Notes: generated by a model not told the origin, from the sequence alone. A stretch of DNA of 64,000 nucleotides from CAZWEJ01 sp964632435 (GCA_964632435.1 CAZWEJ010000002.1:1-64000); one strand, 5' to 3'; shown: positions 1 to 7,616, numbered from the stretch's first letter. Numbers and translations are program-made.

Positions 1-79
1 TTTCTTTCGGCAGATGTTCTTTGAGTAGTTTTATAAGTGATGTCTTGCCCGCACTGGCTGGACCAGTAATAAAAATCAT
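1..79 (-). CDS. P-loop nucleotide kinase-like protein, N-terminal fragment
   Basis: Only the first 26 codons lie in the window; the gene continues leftwards past position 1. The product opens MIFITGPASAGKTSLIKLL, a beta strand followed directly by a Walker A loop (GPASAGKT). This is the usual start of small P-loop kinases or AAA-type NTPases of about 170-200 residues. The start is the ATG at 79; the protein has no room for an N-terminal extension before its P-loop. Substrate cannot be told. It lies divergent from another P-loop gene at 217. Confidence 0.6.
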   Translation of the reverse strand, partial: MIFITGPASAGKTSLIKLLKEHLPKE

Positions 80-142
80 GGCCGCCCCAAAGCAATAGGT
101 TTATTCATCATTCTCAAATGATACCAAATAGATAATATAAGT

Positions 143-164
143 ATAAGCTTAAGTGCAATGGCTC
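143..164. repeat. 22-bp intergenic repeat, copy 1
   Basis: A 22-base intergenic sequence recurs at 1760-1781 with a single mismatch. Read on the minus strand it starts GAGCCATTGCACTTA. The GAGCCA part resembles the 3' end of the nearby tRNA-Asn (discriminator plus CCA). No gene covers either copy. Confidence 0.6.
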
Positions 165-216
165 TCCATCCGGGACGATTTTCAAACTGTTTAAGCTAGG
201 GTGTTAGAATAATCCT

Positions 217-771
217 ATGATGGAATTTCACGACAAACTCTTAGACCCAAAAACGCCGCTAATGTTTAATGATGGCACGGAAGTTTATAAGGAGCTAGCA
301 AAGAAATATCGAACGCACGATAACGGCTTTTTTATCCTTGCTCCATCGGGTGCCGGTAAAACACACTTTATTAAATCCCAAAAGGAGCTGCATTGGATTG
401 ATGGCGACGATTTGTGGATGGCGACTAATGCTCACCCCGATGGAGCATGGTGGCTTGAAGGAATTGATCGTATTAATGAGATTGACCAGCGATCCGACGT
501 TGTTACTATTGAGGCCAAAAAACTAGGTTTCTGGATACTTGGCGCTTCAAACGCATTCCTTCCGCCTGACGCTATCGTTATCCCTGATTGGGAAACTCAC
601 AAACATTGGATATCTTACCGCGAAAACAACAATTACGATGGTGGGGCTACTAGCGATAAGTTAGATCAAGTCGAAAGCCATCGCGAATGGATCCTACAAT
701 GGGAGAAAAAGGGTGTACCTAAGTTTGAGACGGTAGAGAAAGCTGTTAACTACCTGACTTCTCAGAAATAG
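217..771 (+). CDS. P-loop NTPase of unknown function
   Basis: A 184-residue soluble protein with a Walker A motif APSGAGKT at residues 42-49, preceded by a hydrophobic strand (FFIL), so it should bind ATP or GTP. Downstream are WIDGDDLW (about 59-66), a place where small kinases often keep substrate-binding acids, and many tryptophans. I recognise no family beyond the P-loop fold. Two ATGs are adjacent at the start, with no clear Shine-Dalgarno sequence. The 3' end overlaps the convergent histidine-phosphatase gene by 26 bases. It belongs to a small accessory group between the window edge and tRNA-Asn. A nucleotide or small-molecule kinase role is inference. Confidence 0.7.
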   Translation: MMEFHDKLLDPKTPLMFNDGTEVYKELAKKYRTHDNGFFILAPSGAGKTHFIKSQKELHWIDGDDLWMATNAHPDGAWWLEGIDRINEIDQRSDVVTIEAKKLGFWILGASNAFLPPDAIVIPDWETHKHWISYRENNNYDGGATSDKLDQVESHREWILQWEKKGVPKFETVEKAVNYLTSQK

Positions 772-1711
772 ATTTTTTCTTTATAGGCACATCATACTCT
801 ACGCCATCAATTGTTGTTTTTGCCTTACCTGAACTATCAATATCTATTGCGATCCCCGCTCCGTAGTCGACCATTAGCTGCTGTTCCTTGCCGACCTCGA
901 ATATATCTCGCTTAACAAAAGGACTAATCGTGTCGTAGTGAGTTGCTGCCCAGATAACTAATCGGCGATCAGGATTTGCACGGTGGTAGGCTTCTGCATA
1001 CCTGGCGAGCGCTCTTATTGTAAATGAGGTTCTATCAGCAATATCGTCTGGGCCCTCAGCGCCCATAGCCTCGCGTACGTCTTTGTGATGATCCTCTTCG
1101 AAAGCAACCCAAAAGTCTAAATTTATGTCGCCATACTCCTTGAGCATAAAATCTAAGAAGTCTGGTGATTCATTGAGCATATTTGGCTCACGCAGCTTTG
1201 GCATAGGTCTCGGGCCACCTTCGCCTCGCGTACGCCCAGTTGTGTTAATGATATTTGTCGAAGGGATTCCATGACGCTCGAATACCTCAAGAGCCGCTTC
1301 CTGAGCTAGTTCGGCTGTTTCACGGCTTCGACGCCCACCCTGGAAATACTGAGTATCACTCGCTACAACTAGTACATCAACTTGGCCTCGCTCAGCTTCT
1401 TGAATACTTTTAAGCAATTCTTCAAAGTAAGCGACTGCGTTGGTTTTTTCGGATTCTGCCGCCTCGGGCGTTAAACTTCCAACATTTTCACTATTGCGGT
1501 CGCGCTCATATTTGCCGTGACGCTGCAATATAATTTCCGTCTCTCCCGGATTAATTGCATGGGGCTTTAGATCAGTTTTTTCTATTCTAGTTGGAAAAGT
1601 TTCATGCTTCTCAAGTTCTACATCAAATGCCTTATACTGATCTGCAGACTTAAAGCCAGTGTCTTCGTTACGACCACCACCTACTTCAGGTTTTATTGGA
1701 TCTTTTGACAT
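746..1711 (-). CDS. Histidine phosphatase superfamily protein
   Basis: A 321-residue soluble protein. Residues 63-72 read QRHGKYERDR, containing the RHG catalytic triplet in which the histidine is phosphorylated. Arginines in GGRRSRETAE (about 126-135) match the second phosphate-binding block, and WAATHYD (about 254-260) supplies the second catalytic-type histidine. These are the landmarks of the phosphoglycerate mutase-like clan. The protein is longer than simple SixA or PGM types, with a roughly 55-residue polar N-terminal extension and an insertion around 155-220. The substrate is unknown. It overlaps the end of the convergent P-loop gene. A possible tie to the neighbouring kinases is speculation. 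Confidence 0.75.
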   Translation of the reverse strand: MSKDPIKPEVGGGRNEDTGFKSADQYKAFDVELEKHETFPTRIEKTDLKPHAINPGETEIILQRHGKYERDRNSENVGSLTPEAAESEKTNAVAYFEELLKSIQEAERGQVDVLVVASDTQYFQGGRRSRETAELAQEAALEVFERHGIPSTNIINTTGRTRGEGGPRPMPKLREPNMLNESPDFLDFMLKEYGDINLDFWVAFEEDHHKDVREAMGAEGPDDIADRTSFTIRALARYAEAYHRANPDRRLVIWAATHYDTISPFVKRDIFEVGKEQQLMVDYGAGIAIDIDSSGKAKTTIDGVEYDVPIKKKSISEKSGS

Positions 1712-1759
1712 AATTTTGTTTTTCCTAGTTGGATGATTTGTTGAGTATTATATCATCAA

Positions 1760-1781
1760 ATAAGCATAAGTGCAATGGCTC
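1760..1781. repeat. 22-bp intergenic repeat, copy 2
   Basis: This is the second copy of the sequence at 143-164, with one mismatch. It is followed at 1796-1806 by AGTTAGAACTT, an 11-mer that recurs exactly at 2366-2376 and with one change at 2194-2204. All copies are intergenic. Confidence 0.6.
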
Positions 1782-1805
1782 GGTGTGGTGGATGGAGTTA
1801 GAACT

Positions 1806-1872
1806 TCACCTCGGAGTAGCCGTTATCATTATGAATGTCCCATCAGGACTGAGTTCTGCGATTTCATGGGTT
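1806..1872 (-). pseudogene. Possible C-terminal gene remnant
   Basis: Between two in-frame stops the minus strand reads HEIAELSPDGTFIMITATPR and then TGA. It looks like the end of a real protein but has no start codon and no upstream continuation. It lies just downstream of the small membrane-protein gene at 1883. At about 21 codons it could be chance. I list it because similar debris occurs at 2211-2333. Confidence 0.25.
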
Positions 1873-1882
1873 TAGATAAAGT

Positions 1883-2161
1883 TTAACCAACAGCAACTAT
1901 TACACTAGTCACATTTATTATTGAGCATATCCATAATGTTACAGATTGGAAACGATTGAATGTGAAAAAGATAATGATAAAACTCATGATTATCGAGATT
2001 AAGGGTATGTAATCAATTGGGGTTGGCGTCATTCCAAATAGCCCGTCACCATTCAATGCCCCAGATAGGCTCAAGGAAACAAAGGCATATCCCAGTGAGA
2101 ATAAGAACGCGGCAATTGAGAGAATTAGGCTAACTGATTTGAGTATTTTGGTGACATTCAT
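1883..2161 (-). CDS. Small membrane protein, unknown
   Basis: A 92-residue protein that is mostly hydrophobic. Segments at about 8-30, 50-68 and 72-91 can span the membrane, separated by a Gly/Pro-rich loop around 35-48. No family is recognised. The short basic N-terminus (MNVTKILK) suits a cytoplasmic start. It stands alone, with flanking intergenic stretches that hold gene remnants and short repeats. Confidence 0.5.
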   Translation of the reverse strand: MNVTKILKSVSLILSIAAFLFSLGYAFVSLSLSGALNGDGLFGMTPTPIDYIPLISIIMSFIIIFFTFNRFQSVTLWICSIINVTSVIVAVG

Positions 2162-2210
2162 AACTTACAATATAGCACCCCTACACTGAACTCAGTTAGG
2201 ACTTCACTCG

Positions 2211-2333
2211 CTAAAGCTTATTTATGACGTTTCCCACAACTGATTCTGGTGTCATGCCTGTTGTCTCAACTATCTCAGCATCGTCGATAGACTGAATCTC
2301 AATTGCCAGCTCAAGCCTACCAAAAAAATGTAC
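2211..2333 (-). pseudogene. Truncated C-terminus of a P-loop kinase-like gene
   Basis: The minus strand reads ...GRLELAIEIQSIDDAE, then IVETTGMTPESVVGNVINKL and TAG, with an in-frame stop just upstream and no start. The ending resembles the last helices of small nucleotide kinases, where a TT-x-x-x-PE-x-VV pattern is common, so it may be the stump of a gene like the one at 1-79. The break falls a few bases from the duplicated tRNA-Asn 3' end at 2337-2352, which suggests deletion or recombination there. The kinase assignment is inference. Confidence 0.5.
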
Positions 2334-2336
2334 CTA

Positions 2337-2352
2337 ATAATTCCTTGGCTCC
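2337..2352. repeat. Partial copy of tRNA-Asn 3' end (att-like)
   Basis: Sixteen bases are identical, in the same orientation, to 2871-2886. That second site covers the last bases of tRNA-Asn, its CCA and the bases just beyond. A partial copy of a tRNA 3' end is the usual footprint of a tRNA-targeting integrase, but the 534-bp interval holds only one small gene and no integrase. Confidence 0.55.
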
Positions 2353-2399
2353 CCGTGGTGAACGAAGTTAGAACTTATATAATAAAATTATAGTGGTTT

Positions 2400-2828
2400 T
2401 TAGCTGTAATCTTTGTATGGTTCAACCAGCCAGCCCCTTGAATGCATATTCTTTTTAGGACGCTTATAAACCGGCTTACCGTCTTCATTGATAAGAACCC
2501 GGTCTTTTCCCTCGCTTATACGAGACTTAACTCTTAAGCCAACCGATTCCCCTGGTGCAAGTAAAACTTCGTGTGGGCGAATTTCTTCTTTCGGTGGGAC
2601 AGGCTGACCCTCCAACCTTACATCAGCAAAGTACTCCGTATCTACACTGGCGTTATTCCAGTCTTGTCTGGCCCATAAGTGCTTTTCCGGCACCCAGCCC
2701 CTTTGCTGCTCTGGCGACTCAACCTTTTCTTGAGCGGTGGCATCAATTCCTAGCCCCTCCTCATAGAATTTTCGGAATTCTTGGTTAGAAACTTCTTCAC
2801 TTGATGGACCAGGTATTTCAGCAGACAT
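2400..2828 (-). CDS. Hypothetical soluble protein
   Basis: A 142-residue hydrophilic protein with no membrane segment or signal peptide. The N-terminal 45 residues are acidic and Gln/Glu-rich. The middle part (about 45-115) has prolines and short strands, and the end carries KRPKKN and tryptophan-containing segments. No family is recognised. It is the only gene between the two copies of the tRNA-Asn 3' end (2337 and 2871), so it could be cargo of a lost mini-element. The C-terminal half is predicted to be mostly beta structure. Confidence 0.5.
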   Translation of the reverse strand: MSAEIPGPSSEEVSNQEFRKFYEEGLGIDATAQEKVESPEQQRGWVPEKHLWARQDWNNASVDTEYFADVRLEGQPVPPKEEIRPHEVLLAPGESVGLRVKSRISEGKDRVLINEDGKPVYKRPKKNMHSRGWLVEPYKDYS

Positions 2829-2879
2829 AAGTCACTCTATTTATGACATGATTATAGCACTTAAGGCGATATAATTCCT

Positions 2880-2954
2880 TGGCTCCACGGACAGGACTCG
2901 AACCTGTAACCTACTGGTTAACAGCCAGTTGCTCTACCATTGAGCTACCGTGGA
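2880..2954 (-). tRNA. tRNA-Asn (GTT)
   Basis: The minus strand folds as a full tRNA. The acceptor arm TCCACGG pairs with CCGTGGA, the anticodon loop is CTGTTAA with anticodon GTT, and the T-loop is TTCGAGT. CCA is encoded at 2880-2882. The bases around its 3' end are copied at 2337-2352. Confidence 0.95.
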
Positions 2955-3018
2955 ATATCAAAACCGCTATAGCGGTACTTCGAGATTATACTTCTATTCA
3001 ACAGATATGGTCAATGAC

Positions 3019-3396
3019 CTAAGCGGTTGCTAGCTTCTTCTTTACAAAGGAGACTATCTCGTCAATTGAAGTATCGGACTTAACAAAGTAATCTCTTACG
3101 CCATGAGAAACACATTCGAGTACGCTCTCGCTTGTATCAACGTTGGTCGCAACAAAGACTGGAATATCCTTAGTACGATCTTCCTCGCGAATCCGTTTTA
3201 AGACATCATATCCACTACCGTTGGGCAGCATTAGATCTAGAATTACCGCCGAAGGGGTATTATTATTAACCGCCTCAATTCCCTTTTCACCATCCTCAGC
3301 AATTATCACATCGTAACCCTCTCGCGAAAAGCTATCACCAAGTACCTTACTTAAAGGCTGCTCGTCCTCAACAATCAAGATCAGTTCACTTGCCAT
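3019..3396 (-). CDS. Single-domain response regulator
   Basis: A receiver domain with no output domain. It has the acidic pair ED near the N-terminus (ILIVEDEQ), the phospho-acceptor aspartate in AVILDLMLP, a Thr in VATNVD and the invariant lysine in YFVKSD. The start is the ATG at 3396, with GAGG six bases upstream; the frame remains open to a TTG at 3408. Its start overlaps the end of the preceding regulator. It is last in a minus-strand operon of regulator, kinase, regulator, regulator. It should act by protein contact rather than DNA binding. Confidence 0.85.
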   Translation of the reverse strand: MASELILIVEDEQPLSKVLGDSFSREGYDVIIAEDGEKGIEAVNNNTPSAVILDLMLPNGSGYDVLKRIREEDRTKDIPVFVATNVDTSESVLECVSHGVRDYFVKSDTSIDEIVSFVKKKLATA

Positions 3397-3805
3397 TTTG
3401 GTCCTCAAAAAATGTTCTTACGTCATCAACAATTTGATTTAAGCTGTAGTTGGATTTGGTGTAGTACTTATCGACGCCAAGAGCGAGATAAGACTGATAC
3501 TTTTCTGGGTATGAAGTGTTCGAGATTAAGAAGATTGGGATATGCGCCTGTGAGTGAGTATTCTGCTTAAGGTACATAACAAGATCTAAGCCATTTTCTT
3601 GTCCCTCGAGGTAGTGATCGAGCCAAATCAGATCAATATTGTCGACTTCATTAATATAATCAACTGCCTGCTTTACCGATCTCGAAGTGACTACATCAAA
3701 TCCTTTTGTTCGCAGCTTATCCCTAATGACGTTCAATAATGGCTGTTCATCCTCAACGATGAGGACGGTAGGGAGTCTGTGTTCTTTTGCTACTATTTCT
3801 TCCAT
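3386..3805 (-). CDS. Single-domain response regulator
   Basis: A 139-residue receiver-only protein. The N-terminal strand ends VLIVEDEQP, the phospho-acceptor is in IWLDHYLEG, the switch residue is in LISNTSY and the lysine is in YYTKSN. The Asp-x-Tyr-Leu-Glu-Gly stretch departs from the common D-x-x-M-P pattern, so the phosphorylation loop differs from its two siblings. Its ATG overlaps the stop of the histidine kinase (TAATG), indicating coupled translation. There is no DNA-binding domain. Confidence 0.85.
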   Translation of the reverse strand: MEEIVAKEHRLPTVLIVEDEQPLLNVIRDKLRTKGFDVVTSRSVKQAVDYINEVDNIDLIWLDHYLEGQENGLDLVMYLKQNTHSQAHIPIFLISNTSYPEKYQSYLALGVDKYYTKSNYSLNQIVDDVRTFFEDQNGK

Positions 3806-4881
3806 TATTTCTCTTTCTTAAGATTTTTTGGCAACTCAAAGTTAAATGTAGTGCCTTTCATGACCTCGGATTCATAATCTATTGAACCGCCCGCATTCTC
3901 TAAGAATGCCTTTACAATATACAGACCTAAACCGGTCCCATCCGCACTGTGGCGTTTGACATTTTCTGCCCGGAAAAATTTATTGAATAATTTTGGCCTG
4001 TCTTCTTTAGGTATACCATAGCCAGTATCAGAAATTGAGAATCGGATCTTCCCGTCATCTTCCTTTAGGGTGATGTTTATGTGGCCATCCGGGGGTGTGT
4101 ATTTGACCGCGTTCGAGACCAAGTTAGACATAACATTTAGTAGCAGCTGCTCGTCATTTTTAGCTTTCAGCTTATCAGGTACATCTATATCCAGTTTTAT
4201 GTTCTTCTCTAGAATAAAGGCTTTTTGATCCGTTATTGCCTGATCCAGTATCTCCACGACGTTAAGCTCGGTTGGTTGAAGAGCCAATTTACCAAGATCA
4301 ATCCTAGAGAGATTAAGCAGGTCATTAACCAATGCAACCATTCTTTGAGAAGCCTTGTATATTTCGCGAGTGTACTGCTCTTGCTCTACGGTCTGTTTGC
4401 CAATATCCCCACTGAGCAACACTTCTGAATACCAGTTGAGGGTGGAAAGCGGGGTTCTGAGTTGGTGAGACGCAAGCGTAACGAACTCAAGTCTCGTGGC
4501 ATCGAGCTCGCGCATTTTAGTCACATCACGTTCGATGCCGACAAAGTGTATAATTTCGCCTGTTTCATTAAACACCGGAGAAATATGCAATTCTGCTACA
4601 TATTCTTCCCCACTTTTGCGACGATTCCTAATTTCTCCAATGAAGGGCTGCTTTAAGTCTTTTATAACGTGCCAAAGGTTTTTGTAAAACTCCTTTGGCA
4701 TTATTCCACCCCAAAGACTTGGGTTGTTGCCTATCATTTCTTCAATTGTATAACCTGTAGCCAATTCTGCCGACTTATTGGCATATTCAATCTTACCGTC
4801 TGCATCTGTAACAATGATGTGGTCAAACGAATGCGCTGCCGCTATCTTAAATTGTTCTCGTTGTTCCTTGGTCCTATGCAC
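3805..4881 (-). CDS. PAS-domain sensor histidine kinase, soluble
   Basis: A 358-residue cytoplasmic kinase with no membrane segment. A PAS domain occupies about residues 10-122 and ends with a PAC-like stretch (FVGIERDVT). The dimerisation/phospho-acceptor helix holds His139 in SHQLRTPLS. The catalytic ATPase domain shows the N box (NLVSNAVKY), G1 (DTGYGIP) and G2 (GTGLGLYIVK). It therefore autophosphorylates in response to an internal or diffusible cue and passes phosphate to the flanking receivers. The start is a GTG at 4881, immediately after the stop of the upstream regulator, so it is translationally linked in the four-gene operon. Confidence 0.92.
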   Translation of the reverse strand: MHRTKEQREQFKIAAAHSFDHIIVTDADGKIEYANKSAELATGYTIEEMIGNNPSLWGGIMPKEFYKNLWHVIKDLKQPFIGEIRNRRKSGEEYVAELHISPVFNETGEIIHFVGIERDVTKMRELDATRLEFVTLASHQLRTPLSTLNWYSEVLLSGDIGKQTVEQEQYTREIYKASQRMVALVNDLLNLSRIDLGKLALQPTELNVVEILDQAITDQKAFILEKNIKLDIDVPDKLKAKNDEQLLLNVMSNLVSNAVKYTPPDGHINITLKEDDGKIRFSISDTGYGIPKEDRPKLFNKFFRAENVKRHSADGTGLGLYIVKAFLENAGGSIDYESEVMKGTTFNFELPKNLKKEK

Positions 4882-4883
4882 CG

Positions 4884-5261
4884 TTAAACCACCTGTCTAA
4901 TCAGTGCCATGAGCTCCCTAAGTGAGATATTTGATTTCACGATGTATTCAGTAATACCTAAATTTCTACCGGTGGCTCGATCATTGTCTCCCTCGAGATT
5001 GCTGATAATTATGACCGGTATGTCGCGGTAACGAAGATCGGAACGAATTCTTTCCAGAAAATCGAACCCATTCATTTTTGGCATGATGACGTCAAGCAGA
5101 ATTAGATTCGGGATATCATGATCTAAGGCCTCCATAGCTTGCTCACCATCTTCAGCAACAAAGGTTTTAAAACCACTTTGATTCAATTTTCGCTTAAGCA
5201 CCTCGCGGACCGAAGTCTCATCTTCGACAAGTAAAATGCTATTGCTAGGAGCTTTGACCAT
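4884..5261 (-). CDS. Single-domain response regulator
   Basis: A 125-residue receiver domain: acidic pair in ILLVEDETS, phospho-acceptor in LILLDVIMPKMNG, switch residue in IIISNLE and lysine in EYIVKSN. There is no output domain. It is first in the operon, with AAGGGG upstream of the ATG and a TATAAT -10 about 30 bases before the start. The promoter overlaps that of the divergent glycosyltransferase gene at 5333, which may link their control. Confidence 0.88.
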   Translation of the reverse strand: MVKAPSNSILLVEDETSVREVLKRKLNQSGFKTFVAEDGEQAMEALDHDIPNLILLDVIMPKMNGFDFLERIRSDLRYRDIPVIIISNLEGDNDRATGRNLGITEYIVKSNISLRELMALIRQVV

Positions 5262-5279
5262 GCGAGGGTCCCCTTTGAT

Positions 5280-5308
5280 TTGAGTCCATTATACACTTAC
5301 GATAAGAT
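5280..5308 (+). promoter_or_regulatory. Promoter of the cellulose-synthase-like gene
   Basis: TTGAGT, a 17-base spacer and TAAGAT, placed about 25 bases before the ATG at 5333. It overlaps the opposing promoter at 5288-5316, so the two may compete for polymerase. Confidence 0.5.
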
Positions 5309-5316
5309 TAACATAA
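5288..5316 (-). promoter_or_regulatory. Promoter of the two-component operon
   Basis: On the minus strand there is a perfect TATAAT (-10) with a weak TTATGT 17 bases upstream. The predicted transcript starts about 20 bases before the ATG at 5261 and includes its AAGGGG ribosome site. Confidence 0.55.
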
Positions 5317-5332
5317 GCTTTTTTGCTTTTTT

Positions 5333-6784
5333 ATGAAATTGTTTAACTCTATCGATTCATTCCACCGTCTCGGGATTCTGGCCGTGGTAAGTAACTTGAT
5401 TTACTTGATTTGGCTGGCGTCCCATGTTGAAGGCCCACTGGGGGTTCCCTTTTATGTCTTTGAAGCAATGATATGCCTTGTTGCCCCTTTATTCGTATTT
5501 AACCATTGGAAAAGGCGATTCGATTTTCTTGGCGGCCCCTATTCAATGCGCTCTTCTGTTGATATCTACATTCCGACAGTAAATGAACCGGTGCATATGT
5601 TGCTCAAAACTATTGAGGCGGCGAAAAACATAATCTATGCCCGCAAGAATATCTACGTACTAGACGATGGTAATCGCCCCTCGGTTAAAAAATTGTGCGC
5701 CGAGCTTGGTGTTGAATACATTGCCCGTCAAAATAATAAAGACAAGCGCTACAAGGCAGCGAACCTTAACTACGCCATGAGGCAAACTCATGGAGACTAC
5801 ATTTTAGTAATTGATGCCGATAATATCGTTTCACCAAATATTGTCGATGATCTCCTTGGCCACTTTCAAGATAAGCAAGTGGGGATTGTGGCAACTAGAC
5901 AACGCTTTACTGTAGATAAAGAAGATTTCAATCACGATCACCTTTTTTACATACATATGCAAAGTGGAAAGAATGCCGACCATGCTGCTATCAGTTGTGG
6001 CTCGGGCGTGATTTATAGAAGATCGGCAATCAAGAAGATAGGAGGTTTTAGTGAGTGGAATATTGTTGAAGACCTCCATACAACATATCTTGCCAACGCT
6101 AATAAAATTAAGTCCGTCTACGTTTCGCAATCTTACGTCAGTGGCCATGCGCCAAGGGATATCGGGGCAATATATAAGCAGAGAGGGACATGGGCGGCCG
6201 ACACCTTGAGAATGTTTTTCTGGCAGCAGCCACTCTTTAACATGAAATTGAGCTTTAGACAGCGACTACATTACTTTGAGATGGGCTACACATACCTTGT
6301 AAGTGGGCTGGCTTTAACTGGGGTGTATCTTGTTAACTTTATTGCCCTCTTCGAAAACCAACCGGTCGTTACAGATGGACTGGGGTACTTGATTTTCAGA
6401 GTGCCCGCAATAATATTTACTCTCATGTTCTTTAACGCATTAAGCGAAGGGCAACTTACATCAAGAATATGGGCTGGTCTTTTCCCGGTATACTTTATGG
6501 CCATAATCATTGCACTGACTCACCCTCGCAAAAAACCTGGGTATAAAGTTACCCCGAAAAAAGACGTCGGTAATAGAAACCCTTCCAGAGTTTTGGTTCA
6601 GTTGAGTTTTATAAGTCTTGGCATATTCTCTGCAATCTACCACTACATCTTCTTTGGTCTTAGCCCAATGCTAATCGTTAGTGCAGTTTGGATTACACTT
6701 ATGGCTTACTGGCTTCTACCAATAATCGAAAAGGCCCTCAAGATTGGGACCTTTAAGAACGAACTCAAAACCAAGCAGGCTTAA
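5333..6784 (+). CDS. Cellulose-synthase-like family 2 glycosyltransferase
   Basis: A 483-residue membrane glycosyltransferase. Hydrophobic segments near residues 12-55 precede a GT-A catalytic domain (about 75-300), and several more spans follow to about 470. The processive GT2 landmarks are DDG (111-113), DAD (161-163) and VED (245-247). The final motif is KQRGTW (282-287); where cellulose synthases have QxxRW this protein has threonine before the tryptophan. It should polymerise or transfer sugar from a nucleotide donor while moving the chain across the membrane. No c-di-GMP-binding PilZ domain is visible. It is divergent from the two-component operon, sharing its promoter region. Product identity is unknown. 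Confidence 0.85.
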   Translation: MKLFNSIDSFHRLGILAVVSNLIYLIWLASHVEGPLGVPFYVFEAMICLVAPLFVFNHWKRRFDFLGGPYSMRSSVDIYIPTVNEPVHMLLKTIEAAKNIIYARKNIYVLDDGNRPSVKKLCAELGVEYIARQNNKDKRYKAANLNYAMRQTHGDYILVIDADNIVSPNIVDDLLGHFQDKQVGIVATRQRFTVDKEDFNHDHLFYIHMQSGKNADHAAISCGSGVIYRRSAIKKIGGFSEWNIVEDLHTTYLANANKIKSVYVSQSYVSGHAPRDIGAIYKQRGTWAADTLRMFFWQQPLFNMKLSFRQRLHYFEMGYTYLVSGLALTGVYLVNFIALFENQPVVTDGLGYLIFRVPAIIFTLMFFNALSEGQLTSRIWAGLFPVYFMAIIIALTHPRKKPGYKVTPKKDVGNRNPSRVLVQLSFISLGIFSAIYHYIFFGLSPMLIVSAVWITLMAYWLLPIIEKALKIGTFKNELKTKQA

Positions 6785-6921
6785 ATCACATTTACTTGTC
6801 TGAAGAAACTCGCACTGGTATCGGCTCAAAAGTATAAGAGAACAGGTATTTTCTGTACAAACTCCTCAATTTTCTTTTACTCACCTCTTCCCCCTTTCTT
6901 ATTTTGTTTCCGGACTTTTTA

Positions 6922-7542
6922 TTAATATTTTCGTATGACACCTATACAAACCCCCTGTATTTTAATTGGCGTACTTTTTGGAACCATAATTGGATCGTAC
7001 GCATCGTTTGATGGTTGCAAGCGGATATGATCTCTTTCTTTGTAGTAGCGCTTGAGAGTTGCCTCTTCGCCATTCACTAAAGCAACAACCATCTCCCCAT
7101 TTGAAGGAATCTCTTTTTCCTGAATAACCACGTAGTCACCTTCAAAGATGCCCTCGTCTTTCATGGAGTCACCCTTAACCTGAAGAACGTATGAATGACG
7201 GGTTCCGACCATAAATGGAGGAACTTCCAGGGTTTCGGTGTGACCGCTCATTGTTTGAATTGGCTGACCCGCGGCGATCAAACCTAGAATTGGCAGACCA
7301 ACGTAACGGTCTTCTTCGAAATCCTCTGGCTTAACTAGCTGCAAAGATCTAGCAGAATTATCGCTCTTGCTCAGCAAACCCTTGGCGACAAGTGTTTCAA
7401 CATGGTCGGCAACAGTTGCGACCGAGCCCAAGTTGAAAGCCTCGGCAATCTCACGATAACTCGGCGCATAACCATGCACCTCAATGTACTGACTTATGTA
7501 GTCGAGTACCTCTTTTTGTCTTTTAGTTAATGGATCTGCCAT
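6922..7542 (-). CDS. lexA: LexA SOS repressor
   Basis: A 206-residue protein of normal LexA length. The winged helix-turn-helix occupies residues 1-65 (TKRQKEVLDYI, then SYREIAEAF). The autocleavage domain has the Ala91-Gly92 scissile bond in LIAAGQ, the catalytic serine 126 in GDSM and lysine 164 in ATLKRYY, so it should be RecA*-cleavable. It represses DNA-damage genes, including itself. A good ribosome site (GGAGG) lies just upstream of the ATG. The promoter contains a GTTC-N7-GTTC direct repeat rather than the Gram-positive GAAC-N4-GTTC palindrome. The gene stands alone, convergent with the glycosyltransferase. Confidence 0.96.
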   Translation of the reverse strand: MADPLTKRQKEVLDYISQYIEVHGYAPSYREIAEAFNLGSVATVADHVETLVAKGLLSKSDNSARSLQLVKPEDFEEDRYVGLPILGLIAAGQPIQTMSGHTETLEVPPFMVGTRHSYVLQVKGDSMKDEGIFEGDYVVIQEKEIPSNGEMVVALVNGEEATLKRYYKERDHIRLQPSNDAYDPIMVPKSTPIKIQGVCIGVIRKY

Positions 7543-7576
7543 ACTTCCTCCTTTTATGAGAGTGCTCTGTTTGGTT

Positions 7577-7607
7577 TTAGTATGGCGAACAAAAAACGAA
7601 CTGTCAA
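7577..7607 (-). promoter_or_regulatory. lexA promoter with embedded LexA-box candidate
   Basis: On the minus strand a consensus TTGACA (7607-7602) is followed by GTTCGTTTTTTGTTC (7601-7587) and a -10 such as CATACT (7584-7579) with a 17-base spacer, or ATACTA one base on. GTTC-N7-GTTC is the known LexA operator form of alphaproteobacteria. Its position between -35 and -10 fits autorepression. Confidence 0.6.
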
Positions 7608-7616
7608 TAGTTTTGC

